From Rhizobium leguminosarum bv. trifolii WSM1325 (GTDB taxonomy: Bacteria; Pseudomonadota; Alphaproteobacteria; Rhizobiales; Rhizobiaceae), in assembly GCA_000023185.1 (NCBI GenBank), contig CP001622.1, positions 4,130,501-4,194,500 of the forward strand: a stretch of 64,000 nucleotides of DNA, given 5' to 3'. The notes beneath the pieces were generated by a model. The model worked only from the letters and a program-made list of their open reading frames with translations. It made no database searches and was not told the DNA's origin. A program made the position numbers and the translations under genes. Shown here piece after piece: positions 49,406 to 60,498 of the stretch; the first letter of the stretch is position 1; the number at the start of each line of letters is the position of its first letter.

Positions 49406-50277
49406 CCGCGATCGGAGAGACCGTCATTCCCTCTGCGATCGACCGCTCGCCGAGCCGTGCCTGGCGCAAGCTGAAGGCCAACAAGGGTGCGCTCGTCGGC
49501 CTTGCGATCATCGCCTTCTTCGCAATCCTCGCCATTGCCGCCCCCCTCCTTCCGATTCCCGATCCGAACGCCACAAGCTGGTCGGCGATCCGCAAGGCCC
49601 CGTCCGCCGCCCATTGGCTTGGCACCGACGACATCGGCCGCGACATTCTTTCCCGAATGATCTGGGGCGCGCAGGCTTCGCTGATGGCCGGCGTCTTCTC
49701 GGTGGCGATCGCCGTTGTCATCGGCGTGCCCTTCGGCCTTATCTCCGGTTATTTCGGCGGCTGGATCGACATGGTGATCTCGCGCATCACCGAAGCCTTT
49801 CTGGCCATGCCTTTCCTCATCACCGCGATCGCGCTCGCAGCCTTTCTCGGCCCGAGCCTGACCAATGCGATGATTGCGATCGGCCTTTCCGCCATGCCCG
49901 TCTTCGTGCGGCTGACGCGCGGCCAGGTGCTTTCGGTCAAGATCGAAGAATATGTCGAGGGTGCCCGCTCGATCGGCCTCCGGTCCTCGAGCATCATCAC
50001 CCGCTACATCCTGCCGAACGTCTTTGCACCGATCCTCGTGCAAGCGACGTTGACCATCGCCACCGCGATCATCGCCGAGGCAAGCCTCTCCTTTCTCGGT
50101 CTCGGGCAACAACCGCCGGCGCCGAGCTGGGGCTCGATGCTGAACGTCGCCAAGAATTTCCTCTCCCAGGCGCCATGGATGGCGATGTGGCCGGGTGCCG
50201 CGATCTTCCTCGTCGTCATCGGTTTCAATCTTTTAGGCGACGGCCTGCGCGATGCGCTCGATCCGCGCGAAGCATGA
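49402..50277 (+). CDS. Peptide-type ABC transporter permease (DppC-like)
   Basis: A 291-residue membrane protein with about six helices. It begins with a soluble stretch, then KLKANKGALVGLAIIAFFAIL, HWLGTDDIGRDILSRMIWGAQASL, and the EAA loop YVEGARSIGLRSSSIITRYILPN, as in DppC. It overlaps the DppB-like gene by ATGA and forms the heterodimeric pore with it. The GGT-family gene follows 21 bp downstream, so transport and hydrolysis are co-expressed. Confidence 0.92.
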   Translation: MTAIGETVIPSAIDRSPSRAWRKLKANKGALVGLAIIAFFAILAIAAPLLPIPDPNATSWSAIRKAPSAAHWLGTDDIGRDILSRMIWGAQASLMAGVFSVAIAVVIGVPFGLISGYFGGWIDMVISRITEAFLAMPFLITAIALAAFLGPSLTNAMIAIGLSAMPVFVRLTRGQVLSVKIEEYVEGARSIGLRSSSIITRYILPNVFAPILVQATLTIATAIIAEASLSFLGLGQQPPAPSWGSMLNVAKNFLSQAPWMAMWPGAAIFLVVIGFNLLGDGLRDALDPREA

Positions 50278-50298
50278 TTTCTCGAAAGGACATTTGAC

Positions 50299-52083
50299 AT
50301 GACCGCATTCACCACCCGTCCCGAGATCCTCGGCACCTTCGGTGTCGTCACCTCGACGCACTGGATCGCCTCGGCCGTCGGCATGAGCATTCTCGAAAAG
50401 GGCGGCAATGCCTTCGACGCGGCAGTGGCGACGGGCTTCGTGCTGCAGATCGTCGAGCCGCATCTTTGCGGTCCGGGCGGCGATATGCCGGCGGTGATCT
50501 ATTCGAAGAAGAAGGACAAGGTCGAGGTCATCTGCGCGCAAGGCCCTGCCCCCGCCGGTGCGACGATCGAACACTATACGGCAGAGGGCCTGAGCCTGAT
50601 CCCCGGCGACGGGCTGCTTGCGACCGTCATCCCCGGCTCCTTCGATGGCTGGATGCTGATGCTGCGCGACTATGGCTCGATGAGCGTGCGCGGTGTGCTG
50701 GAACCGGCGATCTATTACGCCGAGCACGGCCATCCGATGCTGCCGCGCGTCTCCGCCACCATCAAGGGGCTCGCCGCCTTCTTCGAGAAGGAATGGCCGA
50801 CCTCCTACGAGACGTGGCTGCCAGGCGGCAGCGCGCCCGAAGCGCATGCGAATTTCAGGAATCCGGTGCTTGCCGAAACCTGGAAGCGCGTCATCGCCGA
50901 GGCGGAAGTGAAAAGCGGCCGGGAAGCGCAAGTGCAGGCGGCCCGCGACGCCTTCTATCGCGGCTTCGTTGCCGAGAAGATCGACGATTATCTGAAGACC
51001 GCCGAGGTGATGGATGCAAGCGGCAGCCGCCACAAGGGCGTCCTGACTGCCGCCGACATGGCGAACTGGTCGGCGACGATCGAGGAGCCGCTGACCTATG
51101 ATTATCATGACTGGACGATCGCCAAGATCGGCCCCTGGGGCCAGGGTCCGGTCTTCCTGCAGACCCTGTCGATCCTCAAAGGCTTCGATCTCGCCGCGAT
51201 GGATCCCGCTGGCGCCGATTTCGTCCACACCGTCGTCGAGGCGATGAAGCTCGCCTTCGCCGACCGCGAAGTCTATTACGGCGATCCTGACTTTTCGGAG
51301 ATTCCCATCGCGCATCTGCTGTCGGAGACCTATGCCGCCGAGCGCCGCAAGCTGGTCGGCACAGACGCCTCCTTCGATCTTCGCCCCGGCATCGTGCCTG
51401 GCTTCGAAGCGCAGCATGATCTGACGATGAAGATGCTCGGCGCGGATTCCAAGACCGGCGCCGTCTACGAGCCGACCATGGCGCATCTTTCCGAAAAGCG
51501 CGGCGACACCGTGCATATCGACGTCATCGACCGCCACGGCAACATAGTCTCCGTCACGCCATCAGGCGGCTGGCTGCAATCCTCGCCGACCGTGCCCGGC
51601 CTCGGCTTCTGCCTCAATTCCCGCGCCCAGATGTTCTGGCTGAAACCAGGGTTGCCGACGTCGCTTGCGCCCGGCAAGCGGCCGCGCACGACGCTGACAC
51701 CGTCGCTCGGCCTCTATGAGGGCCGCCCGACACTGGCCTTCGGCACACCCGGCGGCGATCAGCAGGAGCAGTGGCAGCTTTCCTTCTTCCTGCGTTATAT
51801 CAATCACAAGCTGAACCTGCAGGCGGCGATCGACCAGCCGCTGTTCCACACCTCGCATTTTCCGGGCTCTTTCTATCCGCGCACCCGCGAACCCGGCAGC
51901 CTGATGGCGGAAGCGAATTTCGGCCCTGATGTCCTTGATGCCCTGCGTCGCAAGGGTCACAAGCTGACGGTCGCCGATCCCTGGACGATCGGCCGGCTGA
52001 CCGCCGCGAGACGCGATGCCGACGGACTGTTGCGCGCTGCAGCCACCCCGCGCCTGATGCAGGCCTATGCGATCGGGAGATAG
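50299..52083 (+). CDS. Gamma-glutamyltransferase family protein, leaderless
   Basis: A 594-residue Ntn hydrolase of the GGT family. These precursors self-cleave and use an N-terminal Thr of the small subunit. The expected nucleophile is Thr404 in RGDTVHIDVIDRHGN, and the SSPTVPGLGFCLNSRAQMF and GKRPRTTLTPSL stretches follow. The N-terminal part has GGNAFDAAVATGFVLQIVEP. There is no signal peptide, so it acts in the cytoplasm, unlike E. coli GGT. Its position after the permeases suggests hydrolysis of an imported gamma-glutamyl or related amide. It could instead be a cephalosporin acylase-like member. Confidence 0.9.
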   Translation: MTAFTTRPEILGTFGVVTSTHWIASAVGMSILEKGGNAFDAAVATGFVLQIVEPHLCGPGGDMPAVIYSKKKDKVEVICAQGPAPAGATIEHYTAEGLSLIPGDGLLATVIPGSFDGWMLMLRDYGSMSVRGVLEPAIYYAEHGHPMLPRVSATIKGLAAFFEKEWPTSYETWLPGGSAPEAHANFRNPVLAETWKRVIAEAEVKSGREAQVQAARDAFYRGFVAEKIDDYLKTAEVMDASGSRHKGVLTAADMANWSATIEEPLTYDYHDWTIAKIGPWGQGPVFLQTLSILKGFDLAAMDPAGADFVHTVVEAMKLAFADREVYYGDPDFSEIPIAHLLSETYAAERRKLVGTDASFDLRPGIVPGFEAQHDLTMKMLGADSKTGAVYEPTMAHLSEKRGDTVHIDVIDRHGNIVSVTPSGGWLQSSPTVPGLGFCLNSRAQMFWLKPGLPTSLAPGKRPRTTLTPSLGLYEGRPTLAFGTPGGDQQEQWQLSFFLRYINHKLNLQAAIDQPLFHTSHFPGSFYPRTREPGSLMAEANFGPDVLDALRRKGHKLTVADPWTIGRLTAARRDADGLLRAAATPRLMQAYAIGR

Positions 52084-52085
52084 TC

Positions 52086-52841
52086 ATGACCTGGTCTATC
52101 GTCGCCCGTGATCCCTCGACCGGTCATCTCGGCATCGCCGTCGCGAGCCGCTTCTTTGCCGTCGGCGCCCTGGTGCCGCATATTCGCGGCGGCATCGGCG
52201 CCGTTGCTACCCAGGCCTTCGTCAGCCCGCTTTACGGCGTCGACGGCCTGTCGCTGCTGGCTGCAGGCAAGGCGCCGGAGGAGATCATCACCCAGCTCAC
52301 TGGGCGTGACGCCGGCCGCAATCAGCGGCAGTTGCACCTCATCGATGCGAAGGGGCGCAACGCCGCCTTCACCGGTCCCGCATGCATCGACTGGGCGGGG
52401 CATCTGATCGACGAAAACGTCTCGGTCGCCGGCAACATGCTCGCGGGTCCCGACGTCGTCGCCGAAACACTTGCCACCTACAACAAGGCAATGGACAAGC
52501 CGCTGGCCGAACGCCTGCTGCTGGCGATGCAGGTAGGCGAGGATGCCGGCGGCGACAAGCGCGGCAGGCAGTCCGCCGCCCTCATCATCCATCGCGACCA
52601 GGATTATCCGTGGCTCAGCCTCCGCGCCGACGATCATCCCGATCCGCTCGCCGAACTTGTTCGCCTGCACGCGGTGGCGGGTGAACGTTACCTGCATGTC
52701 GCCGAGACGATGGCGACGCGGCAAAATCCGAACGGCATGACGGACAGGCGCGAGATCGATGAAAAGATCGCGGCGCTGGAAGCGGCCCGCATTGCTGAAG
52801 GCAGGCCTTCGGCCTCCTTCGCCACGCCTTTGAAGACGTGA
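52086..52841 (+). CDS. DUF1028 family protein
   Basis: A 251-residue protein of the DUF1028 family. It starts TWSIVARDPSTGHLGIAVASRFFAVGALVP, continues with ATQAFVSPLYGVDGLSLLAAG and GRDAGRNQRQL, and keeps the GNMLAGPDVV stretch near residue 120. Structures of relatives show an Ntn-hydrolase-like fold, but no activity is established. It begins 3 bp after the GGT stop, so the two are coupled. This pairing of two Ntn-fold proteins next to a peptide importer recurs in proteobacteria and suggests a shared substrate. Confidence 0.9.
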   Translation: MTWSIVARDPSTGHLGIAVASRFFAVGALVPHIRGGIGAVATQAFVSPLYGVDGLSLLAAGKAPEEIITQLTGRDAGRNQRQLHLIDAKGRNAAFTGPACIDWAGHLIDENVSVAGNMLAGPDVVAETLATYNKAMDKPLAERLLLAMQVGEDAGGDKRGRQSAALIIHRDQDYPWLSLRADDHPDPLAELVRLHAVAGERYLHVAETMATRQNPNGMTDRREIDEKIAALEAARIAEGRPSASFATPLKT

Positions 52842-52864
52842 ACCAGATAGAACAAGGCAACGAC

Positions 52865-54703
<1,839 letters not shown>

Positions 54704-54760
54704 ACGCGAAAAAACCACTCTCCAAAGCATCAGGATAACAAGTATTGCGGGAAAATAACC

Positions 54761-54790
54761 CGCGCCGGTGGCGCGCGGACCGTCTTTTTT
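54761..54790 (+). terminator. Possible terminator after the peptide cluster
   Basis: Stem CGCGCC-GGT-GGCGCG followed, after eight bases, by CTTTTTTG, some 60 bp past the ABC ATPase stop. Confidence 0.45.
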
Positions 54791-54881
54791 GCTGCACCGC
54801 TTATATGACTTCTGCTAGATATTATTTTGCCGATAATTATTAACGACCGATTCCACCCTTTTGTGTTCTCTTATCCTTGCG

Positions 54882-54933
54882 AATCAAAAAGGTTTGATTT
54901 GCCCGGGGACGGCCCCCATGTTGAAGCATGGGG
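54882..54933 (+). promoter_or_regulatory. Two hairpins in the leader of the glycoamylase-like gene
   Basis: AATCAAA-AAGG-TTTGATT (54882-54899) and CCCCATG-TTGAAG-CATGGGG (54914-54933) are perfect stem-loops. They end 26 bp before the ATG at 54959. They may be a leader element; no T run follows. Confidence 0.4.
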
Positions 54934-54958
54934 CGATGCAACAGTTGGGTAGGAGCCT

Positions 54959-56293
54959 ATGCTGCAACGGATTGAAGACATTGATGCAGCACTCGTCGAC
55001 AGGCTGCAGCATTCGGCGTTCAAGTACTTCCTGAAATATACCAATCCCGAAAATGGCCTGGTGGCGGATACGTCGATCGGCGGGGTTCCGTGCAGCATCG
55101 CAGCCGTCGGCTTTGCGCTTTCCTCTTATCCTGTTGGTGTCGAGCGTTTATGGATCAGCCGCGAGGAGGCAGCCGAACGCACGGTCAACACGCTGCGGTT
55201 CTTTGCCGAGGCGCGCCAGGGCGAGGAACGCCACGCGACCGGCCACCGCGGTTTCTTCTACCATTTCCTGCACATGGATACCGGCCATCGCGCCTGGAAC
55301 AGCGAGCTTTCGACCATCGACACGGCGCTGCTCGTCGCCGGCATCCTGACGGCTGCGCAATATTTCAATCGGGAAGACGACGAGACGGAAACCGAAATCC
55401 GGGAACTCGCGACCTTCATCTACGAGCGCGTCGACTGGCGCTGGGCGCTGAACAAGGGCGACACCATTGCCATGGGTTGGAAGCCCTCTTCCGGCTTCTT
55501 GCGCTGGCGCTACCATGGCTTCGACGAGGCGATCATCCTCTATACGCTGGCGCTCGCTTCGCCGACGCACCCGATACCGCAATCGAGCTACGACGCCTTT
55601 ACGTCAAGCTATTCCTGGATGCTGCATGGCGAGCAGTCCTATCTCTATGCCGGGCCGCTGTTCATCCACCTCTTCTCGCATGCCTGGATCGATTTCCGCA
55701 CCATTCAGGACAAGCCGATGGCGGAGCGAAACTGGGACTATTTCCGCAACACGCAGGTGATGATCAACGTCCAGCGTGACTATGCCGAACGCAATCCCGG
55801 CCAGTTCGTCGGCTACAACAGGAATATCTGGGGTTTCTCTGCCTGTGACGGCCCGCCGCCGACACGGCGCATGCGTGGCGGCCGCCAGCCGAAGGTTCTG
55901 GGTTACGCCGCCCGCGGAGCGCCGCTCGGCCCGGATGACGGCACGATCGCACCCTGGGCAGCCCTTGCCTGCCTGCCCTACGACAAGCAGGCGGCTCTCG
56001 ACGGCACCAAGGCGCTTCTGACCACCTATCCGAACCTGCTCTTGGAAGGCGGTTTTCCCGGCGGCTTCAATCCGACGGTCAAGACCAAGCGGCCGGAAGG
56101 CTGGGTCGACGACCGCACCGTCGGCATCGACCAGGGCCTTGTCGTCATGACCATCGAGAACGACCGTTCGGATTTCATCTGGAAACTGATGCGGCAATCG
56201 CCGGTCATCCGCCTCGGGCTCGAGCGCGCCGGCTTTACCGGTGGCTGGCTCGAAGGCATCGAGCCCGAAGAAGTGGTACGCAAGGTCGGCTAG
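54959..56293 (+). CDS. Glycoamylase-like protein (PF10091 / GH144-type fold), no signal peptide
   Basis: A 444-residue protein of the glycoamylase-like family, found also as a domain in cyclic beta-1,2-glucan synthases and in GH144 endo-beta-1,2-glucanases. Recognisable stretches are FKYFLKYTNPENGLVAD, SIAAVGFALSSYP, GHRGFFYHFLHMDTGHRAWNSELSTIDTALL, RWRYHGFDEAIILYTLALASPTHP and YAGPLFIHLFSHAWIDFR. The acidic residues in WNSELSTIDTAL and YHGFDEA are candidates for catalysis. No signal peptide is seen, so it is probably cytoplasmic. A role in beta-1,2-glucan turnover is inferred from the family. Confidence 0.82.
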   Translation: MLQRIEDIDAALVDRLQHSAFKYFLKYTNPENGLVADTSIGGVPCSIAAVGFALSSYPVGVERLWISREEAAERTVNTLRFFAEARQGEERHATGHRGFFYHFLHMDTGHRAWNSELSTIDTALLVAGILTAAQYFNREDDETETEIRELATFIYERVDWRWALNKGDTIAMGWKPSSGFLRWRYHGFDEAIILYTLALASPTHPIPQSSYDAFTSSYSWMLHGEQSYLYAGPLFIHLFSHAWIDFRTIQDKPMAERNWDYFRNTQVMINVQRDYAERNPGQFVGYNRNIWGFSACDGPPPTRRMRGGRQPKVLGYAARGAPLGPDDGTIAPWAALACLPYDKQAALDGTKALLTTYPNLLLEGGFPGGFNPTVKTKRPEGWVDDRTVGIDQGLVVMTIENDRSDFIWKLMRQSPVIRLGLERAGFTGGWLEGIEPEEVVRKVG

Positions 56294-56297
56294 GTCC

Positions 56298-56406
56298 AGA
56301 GCATGCCGCGCAAAAGTGTACAGCGGTTTTGCGACAACGACATGCGTAAAAACAAAGGCCTAAAGTGCGAGGAGCGAATCTGAAAGATCGTGACGCGCTT
56401 TAGAGC
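56298..56406. repeat. Rhizobial intergenic mosaic repeat, family R long form, copy B
   Basis: AGAGCATGCCGCGCAAAAGT, a GCGGTTTTGCGAC joint, ATGCGTAAAAACAAAGG, then the GATCGTGACGCGCTTTAGAGC end. It starts four bases after the glycoamylase-like stop. Confidence 0.88.
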
Positions 56407-56418
56407 TGTCGCATGGTA

Positions 56419-57456
56419 TCAGTTCTCGAAGACATGCGCCTTGCCGGCGATATCGAGGCGAACGAGGTCTCCCCGCGCCGGAAGAGCGACGCTCGAGGTC
56501 TTGATAAGGATCGGCGGCAACGCCACACCTTCGAGCGAGACGGCGACGGTGCAGACTGCGCCGCCGAATTCCACTTCGACGACACGCCCGCCATAGTTGC
56601 GATCGCCTTCATCGGCAACGACGCGAATCTGCTCGGGACGCAGCATGATCTCCGCCTTGCCCTGACGGCTGCCTTCGACGGCGACATGGCCAAGGGCGCA
56701 GTCTGCCAAGCCGTTGCGGATGATGGCGGGAAGCAGCACGGCATCGCCGAGAAACAGTGCCGTCTCGCGATCGCGCGGATGCAGGTACAAGGATTGCGGC
56801 GACCCGGCCTGGATCAGCCGTCCCTCCCTCAGAACCGCGACCTGATCGGCAAAGGTCAGAGCCTCTTCCTGATCATGGGTGACGAGAATGGTGGTGATGC
56901 CGGCCGCCTGCAGCACGCGCGCAACCGCCTTGCGCATATTTTCACGCAGGCCGGTATCGAGTGCCGAGAAAGGTTCGTCGAGCAGCATCAGCCGCGGCTT
57001 ACGGCCGAGCGCGCGGGCGAGCGCCACGCGCTGCTGCTGCCCGCCGGAAAGCTGATGCGGACGCCGCGCCAGCATGCCGCGGTCGAGTTCGACCATATCG
57101 AGCAACTCGACGATGCGCTTCTCGCGATCGGCTGCCCTTCGTTCGAAGCCGAAGCCGATATTTTCTGCAACGCTTAAGTGCGGAAACAGCGCGCCGTCCT
57201 GCGAGACGATGCCGATGCCGCGTTTATGCGCCGGTACTGTCGCCGGACCGTCCGCGAGCAGGTCGCCGTCCAGCGTCACCCTGCCGACATCGGGTTGCTC
57301 GAAGCCGGCAATGATGCGCAACAGCGTCGTCTTGCCTGAACCGGACGGGCCGACGACGGCCGTGCGGCTTCCGGCCGAGACTTCGAGCGAAATATCCTTC
57401 AGCGCCTGGACGGGGCCATAGCGCTTGCTGATGTTTTCGATCGTGAGCAGCGTCAT
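56419..57456 (-). CDS. fbpC: Fe(III) ABC transporter ATP-binding protein
   Basis: A 345-residue ATPase. Walker A is GPSGSGKT at residues 36-43, signature [15 protein letters not shown], Walker [14 protein letters not shown]-loop [15 protein letters not shown]-terminal TOBE-like region (about 240-345) follows. The FbpC class drives ferric iron uptake from the periplasm. The start codon overlaps the stop of the fused permease by four bases (57453-57456). It is the last gene of the fbpA-fbpB-fbpC order on the minus strand. Confidence 0.9.
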   Translation of the reverse strand: MTLLTIENISKRYGPVQALKDISLEVSAGSRTAVVGPSGSGKTTLLRIIAGFEQPDVGRVTLDGDLLADGPATVPAHKRGIGIVSQDGALFPHLSVAENIGFGFERRAADREKRIVELLDMVELDRGMLARRPHQLSGGQQQRVALARALGRKPRLMLLDEPFSALDTGLRENMRKAVARVLQAAGITTILVTHDQEEALTFADQVAVLREGRLIQAGSPQSLYLHPRDRETALFLGDAVLLPAIIRNGLADCALGHVAVEGSRQGKAEIMLRPEQIRVVADEGDRNYGGRVVEVEFGGAVCTVAVSLEGVALPPILIKTSSVALPARGDLVRLDIAGKAHVFEN

Positions 57457-59120
57457 TGGCCGGCGGTCCGTTTCGATTGGGTATAGAGCATCAGGGTGAG
57501 CGGCAGTGACAGCACGACCATCATGAAGGCGTAGGGGGCGGCCGAGACATAATCGATCTCGCTGGTCAGCGACCAGAATTTCGTCGCCAGCGTGTCGACG
57601 CCGTTGGGCGACAGCATCAGTGTCGCCGTGAGTTCATTGGTGATGCCGAGTGCGGCCAGCGCGACGCTGGCAGCCGCTCCGGGTGCGGCAAGCCGCATGG
57701 TGATCTGCCGCACCGCCTGGCCCGGGGTGCGGCCGAGACCCATCGCGGCGCGCTCCAGTTCCACCGGCGCTTGGGCGATGCTGGCACGCAGCCCGACCAT
57801 GGCGCGCGGCAGGAAAAGCATCACATAGGCGACGAGCAGCGTTGCGAAGGTCTGATAGAGCGGCAGCACGAGACGCACGGTGATGGTCACCAGCGCCAGC
57901 GCCACGACGACGCCCGGCAGCGAGCCGACATAATAGTGGCAGGCTTCGAGCACGCGCTGGAGGCGGCCGGGCGCCCGCACGGAAAGCCAGGCCATCGGTG
58001 CTGCCGCAATCGTCGCCAGCACGCCGCCGACGACGGCAAGCACGATCGTCTGCAGGAAGGCGCTGCCGACCTCGATGCGCCAGATATCGGTGCCGCCGAG
58101 ATAGAGCCAGCGGCCAAGCGTCACCAACGGGACGCCGAGCGTCAGAACCGCCAGGAGGACAGGCAGCAAAACGGCGGGCACCACCAACCAGCCCAGGCGG
58201 CGGCGGTCCGTCGGGCGTGGCGAACCCGCGCCGACGCGGGCATAACGTTCGTTGCCGCGCACCAACACCTCGAATCCGAGCAGAAAAAGACAGCAGGCGA
58301 CGAGCACGCCGCCGAGCATGTTGGAGGCCGGGCTGTTGTAGGAGGACTGGAACTGGTCGACGATCGCCGTCGCGAACGTGTCGAACCGGATCATCACGAA
58401 CAGGCCGTACTCCGAAAGCAGATGCAGCGCGATCAGCAGAGAACCGCCGCAGATGGCGAGCCTGAGCTGCGGCAGCACGGCGCGGAAGAAGACGCGCCAG
58501 GGATTGAGGCCCAGCGAGGCCGCGGCATCCTCGATAGCCGGATCGAGACGGCGCAGCGCTGCGGCGACCGGCAGGTAGAGGAACGGATAATAGGCGATGA
58601 CCGAGACGAAGACACCGCTCTGCAGGCCGCGCATGCCGGGAACGAGGCTGACCCAGGCATAGCTGTGCACGAAGGCAGGCACGGCGAGCGGAGCGATCGC
58701 CAGCCAGGCCCAGAGCCGGCCGAAAGGAATGTCCGTCCGCTCGGTCAGCCAGGCGAGCGTCACCGCAAGCGCGATCGACACCGGGATGGTGATCGATTCC
58801 AGAAGAATCGTATTGACGAGAAGTTCGCCGACGCGTGGCCGGAAGACCAGGGCCTTCACCGTTTCCCAGCCGACATCGTAGGTTACCCAGCCGATGAAGC
58901 CGAGCGGCACGAGACTGAAGATCGCGACGACGGTTGCGAGGAGGATCACCGAAGCGTGCGGCATGCGTCCGCGCGGCAAAGCCATTCGCGTGGCCCTCGG
59001 CGCGACCGGCGCCTGGTTGCCGGATGCGAGCAATCTGTTGTCCTGCAGCAAGGCCGATGCCTTTACACGCTGAAAAAGGAAGGCAACCGCCTTTGAAAGG
59101 CGGTTGCCGGATATCGTCAT
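57453..59120 (-). CDS. fbpB: Fe(III) ABC transporter permease, fused two-domain FbpB
   Basis: A 555-residue permease with about twelve helices, arranged as two BPD_transp_1 units. Each has an EAA loop, visible as [22 protein letters not shown] and [22 protein letters not shown]. This double size is typical of FbpB/SfuB/AfuB iron permeases. The first residues before the first helix (about 60) are polar and may include a wrong start; ATG 59120 is used with TTAGGG upstream. It lies downstream of fbpA; copy C of the family-R repeat lies between them. Confidence 0.88.
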   Translation of the reverse strand: MTISGNRLSKAVAFLFQRVKASALLQDNRLLASGNQAPVAPRATRMALPRGRMPHASVILLATVVAIFSLVPLGFIGWVTYDVGWETVKALVFRPRVGELLVNTILLESITIPVSIALAVTLAWLTERTDIPFGRLWAWLAIAPLAVPAFVHSYAWVSLVPGMRGLQSGVFVSVIAYYPFLYLPVAAALRRLDPAIEDAAASLGLNPWRVFFRAVLPQLRLAICGGSLLIALHLLSEYGLFVMIRFDTFATAIVDQFQSSYNSPASNMLGGVLVACCLFLLGFEVLVRGNERYARVGAGSPRPTDRRRLGWLVVPAVLLPVLLAVLTLGVPLVTLGRWLYLGGTDIWRIEVGSAFLQTIVLAVVGGVLATIAAAPMAWLSVRAPGRLQRVLEACHYYVGSLPGVVVALALVTITVRLVLPLYQTFATLLVAYVMLFLPRAMVGLRASIAQAPVELERAAMGLGRTPGQAVRQITMRLAAPGAAASVALAALGITNELTATLMLSPNGVDTLATKFWSLTSEIDYVSAAPYAFMMVVLSLPLTLMLYTQSKRTAGQ

Positions 59121-59184
59121 GCCCTAAGGTTTTCTTGAGCCAAATGCAATAGTTTTGGCCGGAAGACGCCTGCGGCAGAAAGGT

Positions 59185-59276
59185 CTAAGCATGTCGCGCA
59201 AAAGTGTGCCGCGGTTTTGCGACGACGACATGCGGAAAACGAAAGATCTAAAGTGTGGCGCGCCACGCTTTAGATC
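59185..59276. repeat. Rhizobial intergenic mosaic repeat, family R long form, copy C
   Basis: CTAAGCATGTCGCGCAAAAG, GCGGTTTTGCGACGACG, ATGCGGAAAACGAAAGATC, then a CGCGCCACGCTTTAGATC end. The last bases include the fbpA stop codon (TAA on the minus strand at 59270-59272). Confidence 0.88.
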
Positions 59277-60286
59277 AGGCCGGCAGCCGTCATCAGCTCC
59301 ACGACTTTCTTGCTGTCGAGGGTCGAAGCTTCGACCTTCGGGGCATTGAGATCGGCAAGCGGAGTGAGCTTGTCGTTGGAGGGCGCATCCTTGCCGATGG
59401 CATATTCATAGGAATCGCCGGCCTTGAGGACTGCCTGGCCGGCCTTGCTTGTCAGGAACTTCAGGAAAGCCTGGGCTTCCTTCATGTGCTGCGTGGACTT
59501 CAGGATGCCGCCACCCGAAACGCTGACGAAAGCGCCCGGATCCTGGTTCTTGAAGTAGTGCAGACCAACATTCTTGCTGTTCTCGCCTGTTTTGGCCTGA
59601 TCGCCGAACCAATAATAGTGATAGATAACAGCGCCTTCGACTTCGCCTGAATTGACGGCCTTCATCGCGACGCTGTTGCCCTTGTAGGGCGTGGCATTGT
59701 CTTTCAGGCCCTTCAGCCATGCCTTGGTGGCATCTTCGCCCTTGAGCTGCAGCAGGGCAGCGACGATGGCCTGGAAGTCTGCACCGGCAGGTGCTGCACC
59801 CCAGCGGCCCTTCCAGGCGGGATCTGCCAGATCGAGCATCGACTTCGGCAGCTTGTCTTCGGTGAGCTTGGTCTTGTCATAGGCAAAAACGGTGGTACGG
59901 GCGGCAATGCCGGTCCACATGCCGTCAGCCGGGCGATACTGATCCGGAACCTGATCCAGCGTTTCCTTTTCGATGGGGGCGAAGAGGCCCGCGCCATCGA
60001 CCAGCGTCATTGCCGGCGAATTTTCGGTCAGGAAGACATCCGCCGGGGAGGCGTCGCCTTCCTGGATGATCTGGTTGGCGAACTGCATGTCGCTGCCCTG
60101 GCGCATGGTGACCTTGATGCCGGTCTCCTTGGAGAAGGCGTCGATCCATTCGCGGCCGAGGCTTTCGTGCTGGGCATTGTAAACGACGAGACCTTCGTCC
60201 TGCGCTTGGGCGCTGCCTGCGAGCGCGGTGGCGGAGAGAAGCGAAGCGGCAAGCGCGAGCGAAAAACGGTTAAGAGCAATTTTCAT
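59270..60286 (-). CDS. fbpA: Fe(III) ABC transporter substrate-binding protein
   Basis: A 338-residue periplasmic ferric-binding receptor. Residues 1-28 are a signal peptide ending GSAQAQD. The mature protein begins VVYNAQHESLGREWIDAF. The iron-binding Tyr pair is visible as Tyr224 and Tyr225 in IYHYYWFG, as in FbpA proteins. ATG 60286 gives a proper signal peptide; the frame runs to 60391 but that region holds the promoter and an iron-box motif. It is the first gene of the fbpA-B-C set. Confidence 0.92.
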   Translation of the reverse strand: MKIALNRFSLALAASLLSATALAGSAQAQDEGLVVYNAQHESLGREWIDAFSKETGIKVTMRQGSDMQFANQIIQEGDASPADVFLTENSPAMTLVDGAGLFAPIEKETLDQVPDQYRPADGMWTGIAARTTVFAYDKTKLTEDKLPKSMLDLADPAWKGRWGAAPAGADFQAIVAALLQLKGEDATKAWLKGLKDNATPYKGNSVAMKAVNSGEVEGAVIYHYYWFGDQAKTGENSKNVGLHYFKNQDPGAFVSVSGGGILKSTQHMKEAQAFLKFLTSKAGQAVLKAGDSYEYAIGKDAPSNDKLTPLADLNAPKVEASTLDSKKVVELMTAAGLI

Positions 60287-60398
60287 GATGGCCTCCGTGA
60301 CGATGTCACCCGAGCTCTCCAAGGGCGATGAGAGGCGTATATTTTTCCTGACTGCCGATTTCAAGTTTGGCTTGGTCGGAAAAGCCATCACAATATCT

Positions 60399-60413
60399 TG
60401 ACTAAATATTTCA
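60399..60413 (-). promoter_or_regulatory. Iron-responsive IRO-box-like motif upstream of fbpA
   Basis: TGA-CTAAATATT-TCA, a 15-bp palindrome matching the RirA-type consensus TGA-N9-TCA. It lies 113 bp before the fbpA start, in an AT-rich promoter region. RirA represses iron-uptake genes in rhizobia when iron is plentiful. Confidence 0.65.
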
Positions 60414-60442
60414 TATTACAGGGGAATAAATCTCGATTTGTC

Positions 60443-60471
60443 AAAAAAGGCGGCGCTTCCCGAGCGCCGCC
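60443..60471 (-). terminator. Rho-independent terminator after amaB
   Basis: On the minus strand, GGCGGCGCT-CGGGA-AGCGCCGCC is followed by TTTTTT, 28 bp after the amaB stop. It separates the lysine-catabolic genes from the iron transporter. Confidence 0.9.
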
Positions 60472-60498
60472 TCTCTTTTGCAGCCTTTTGCCGCCAGC

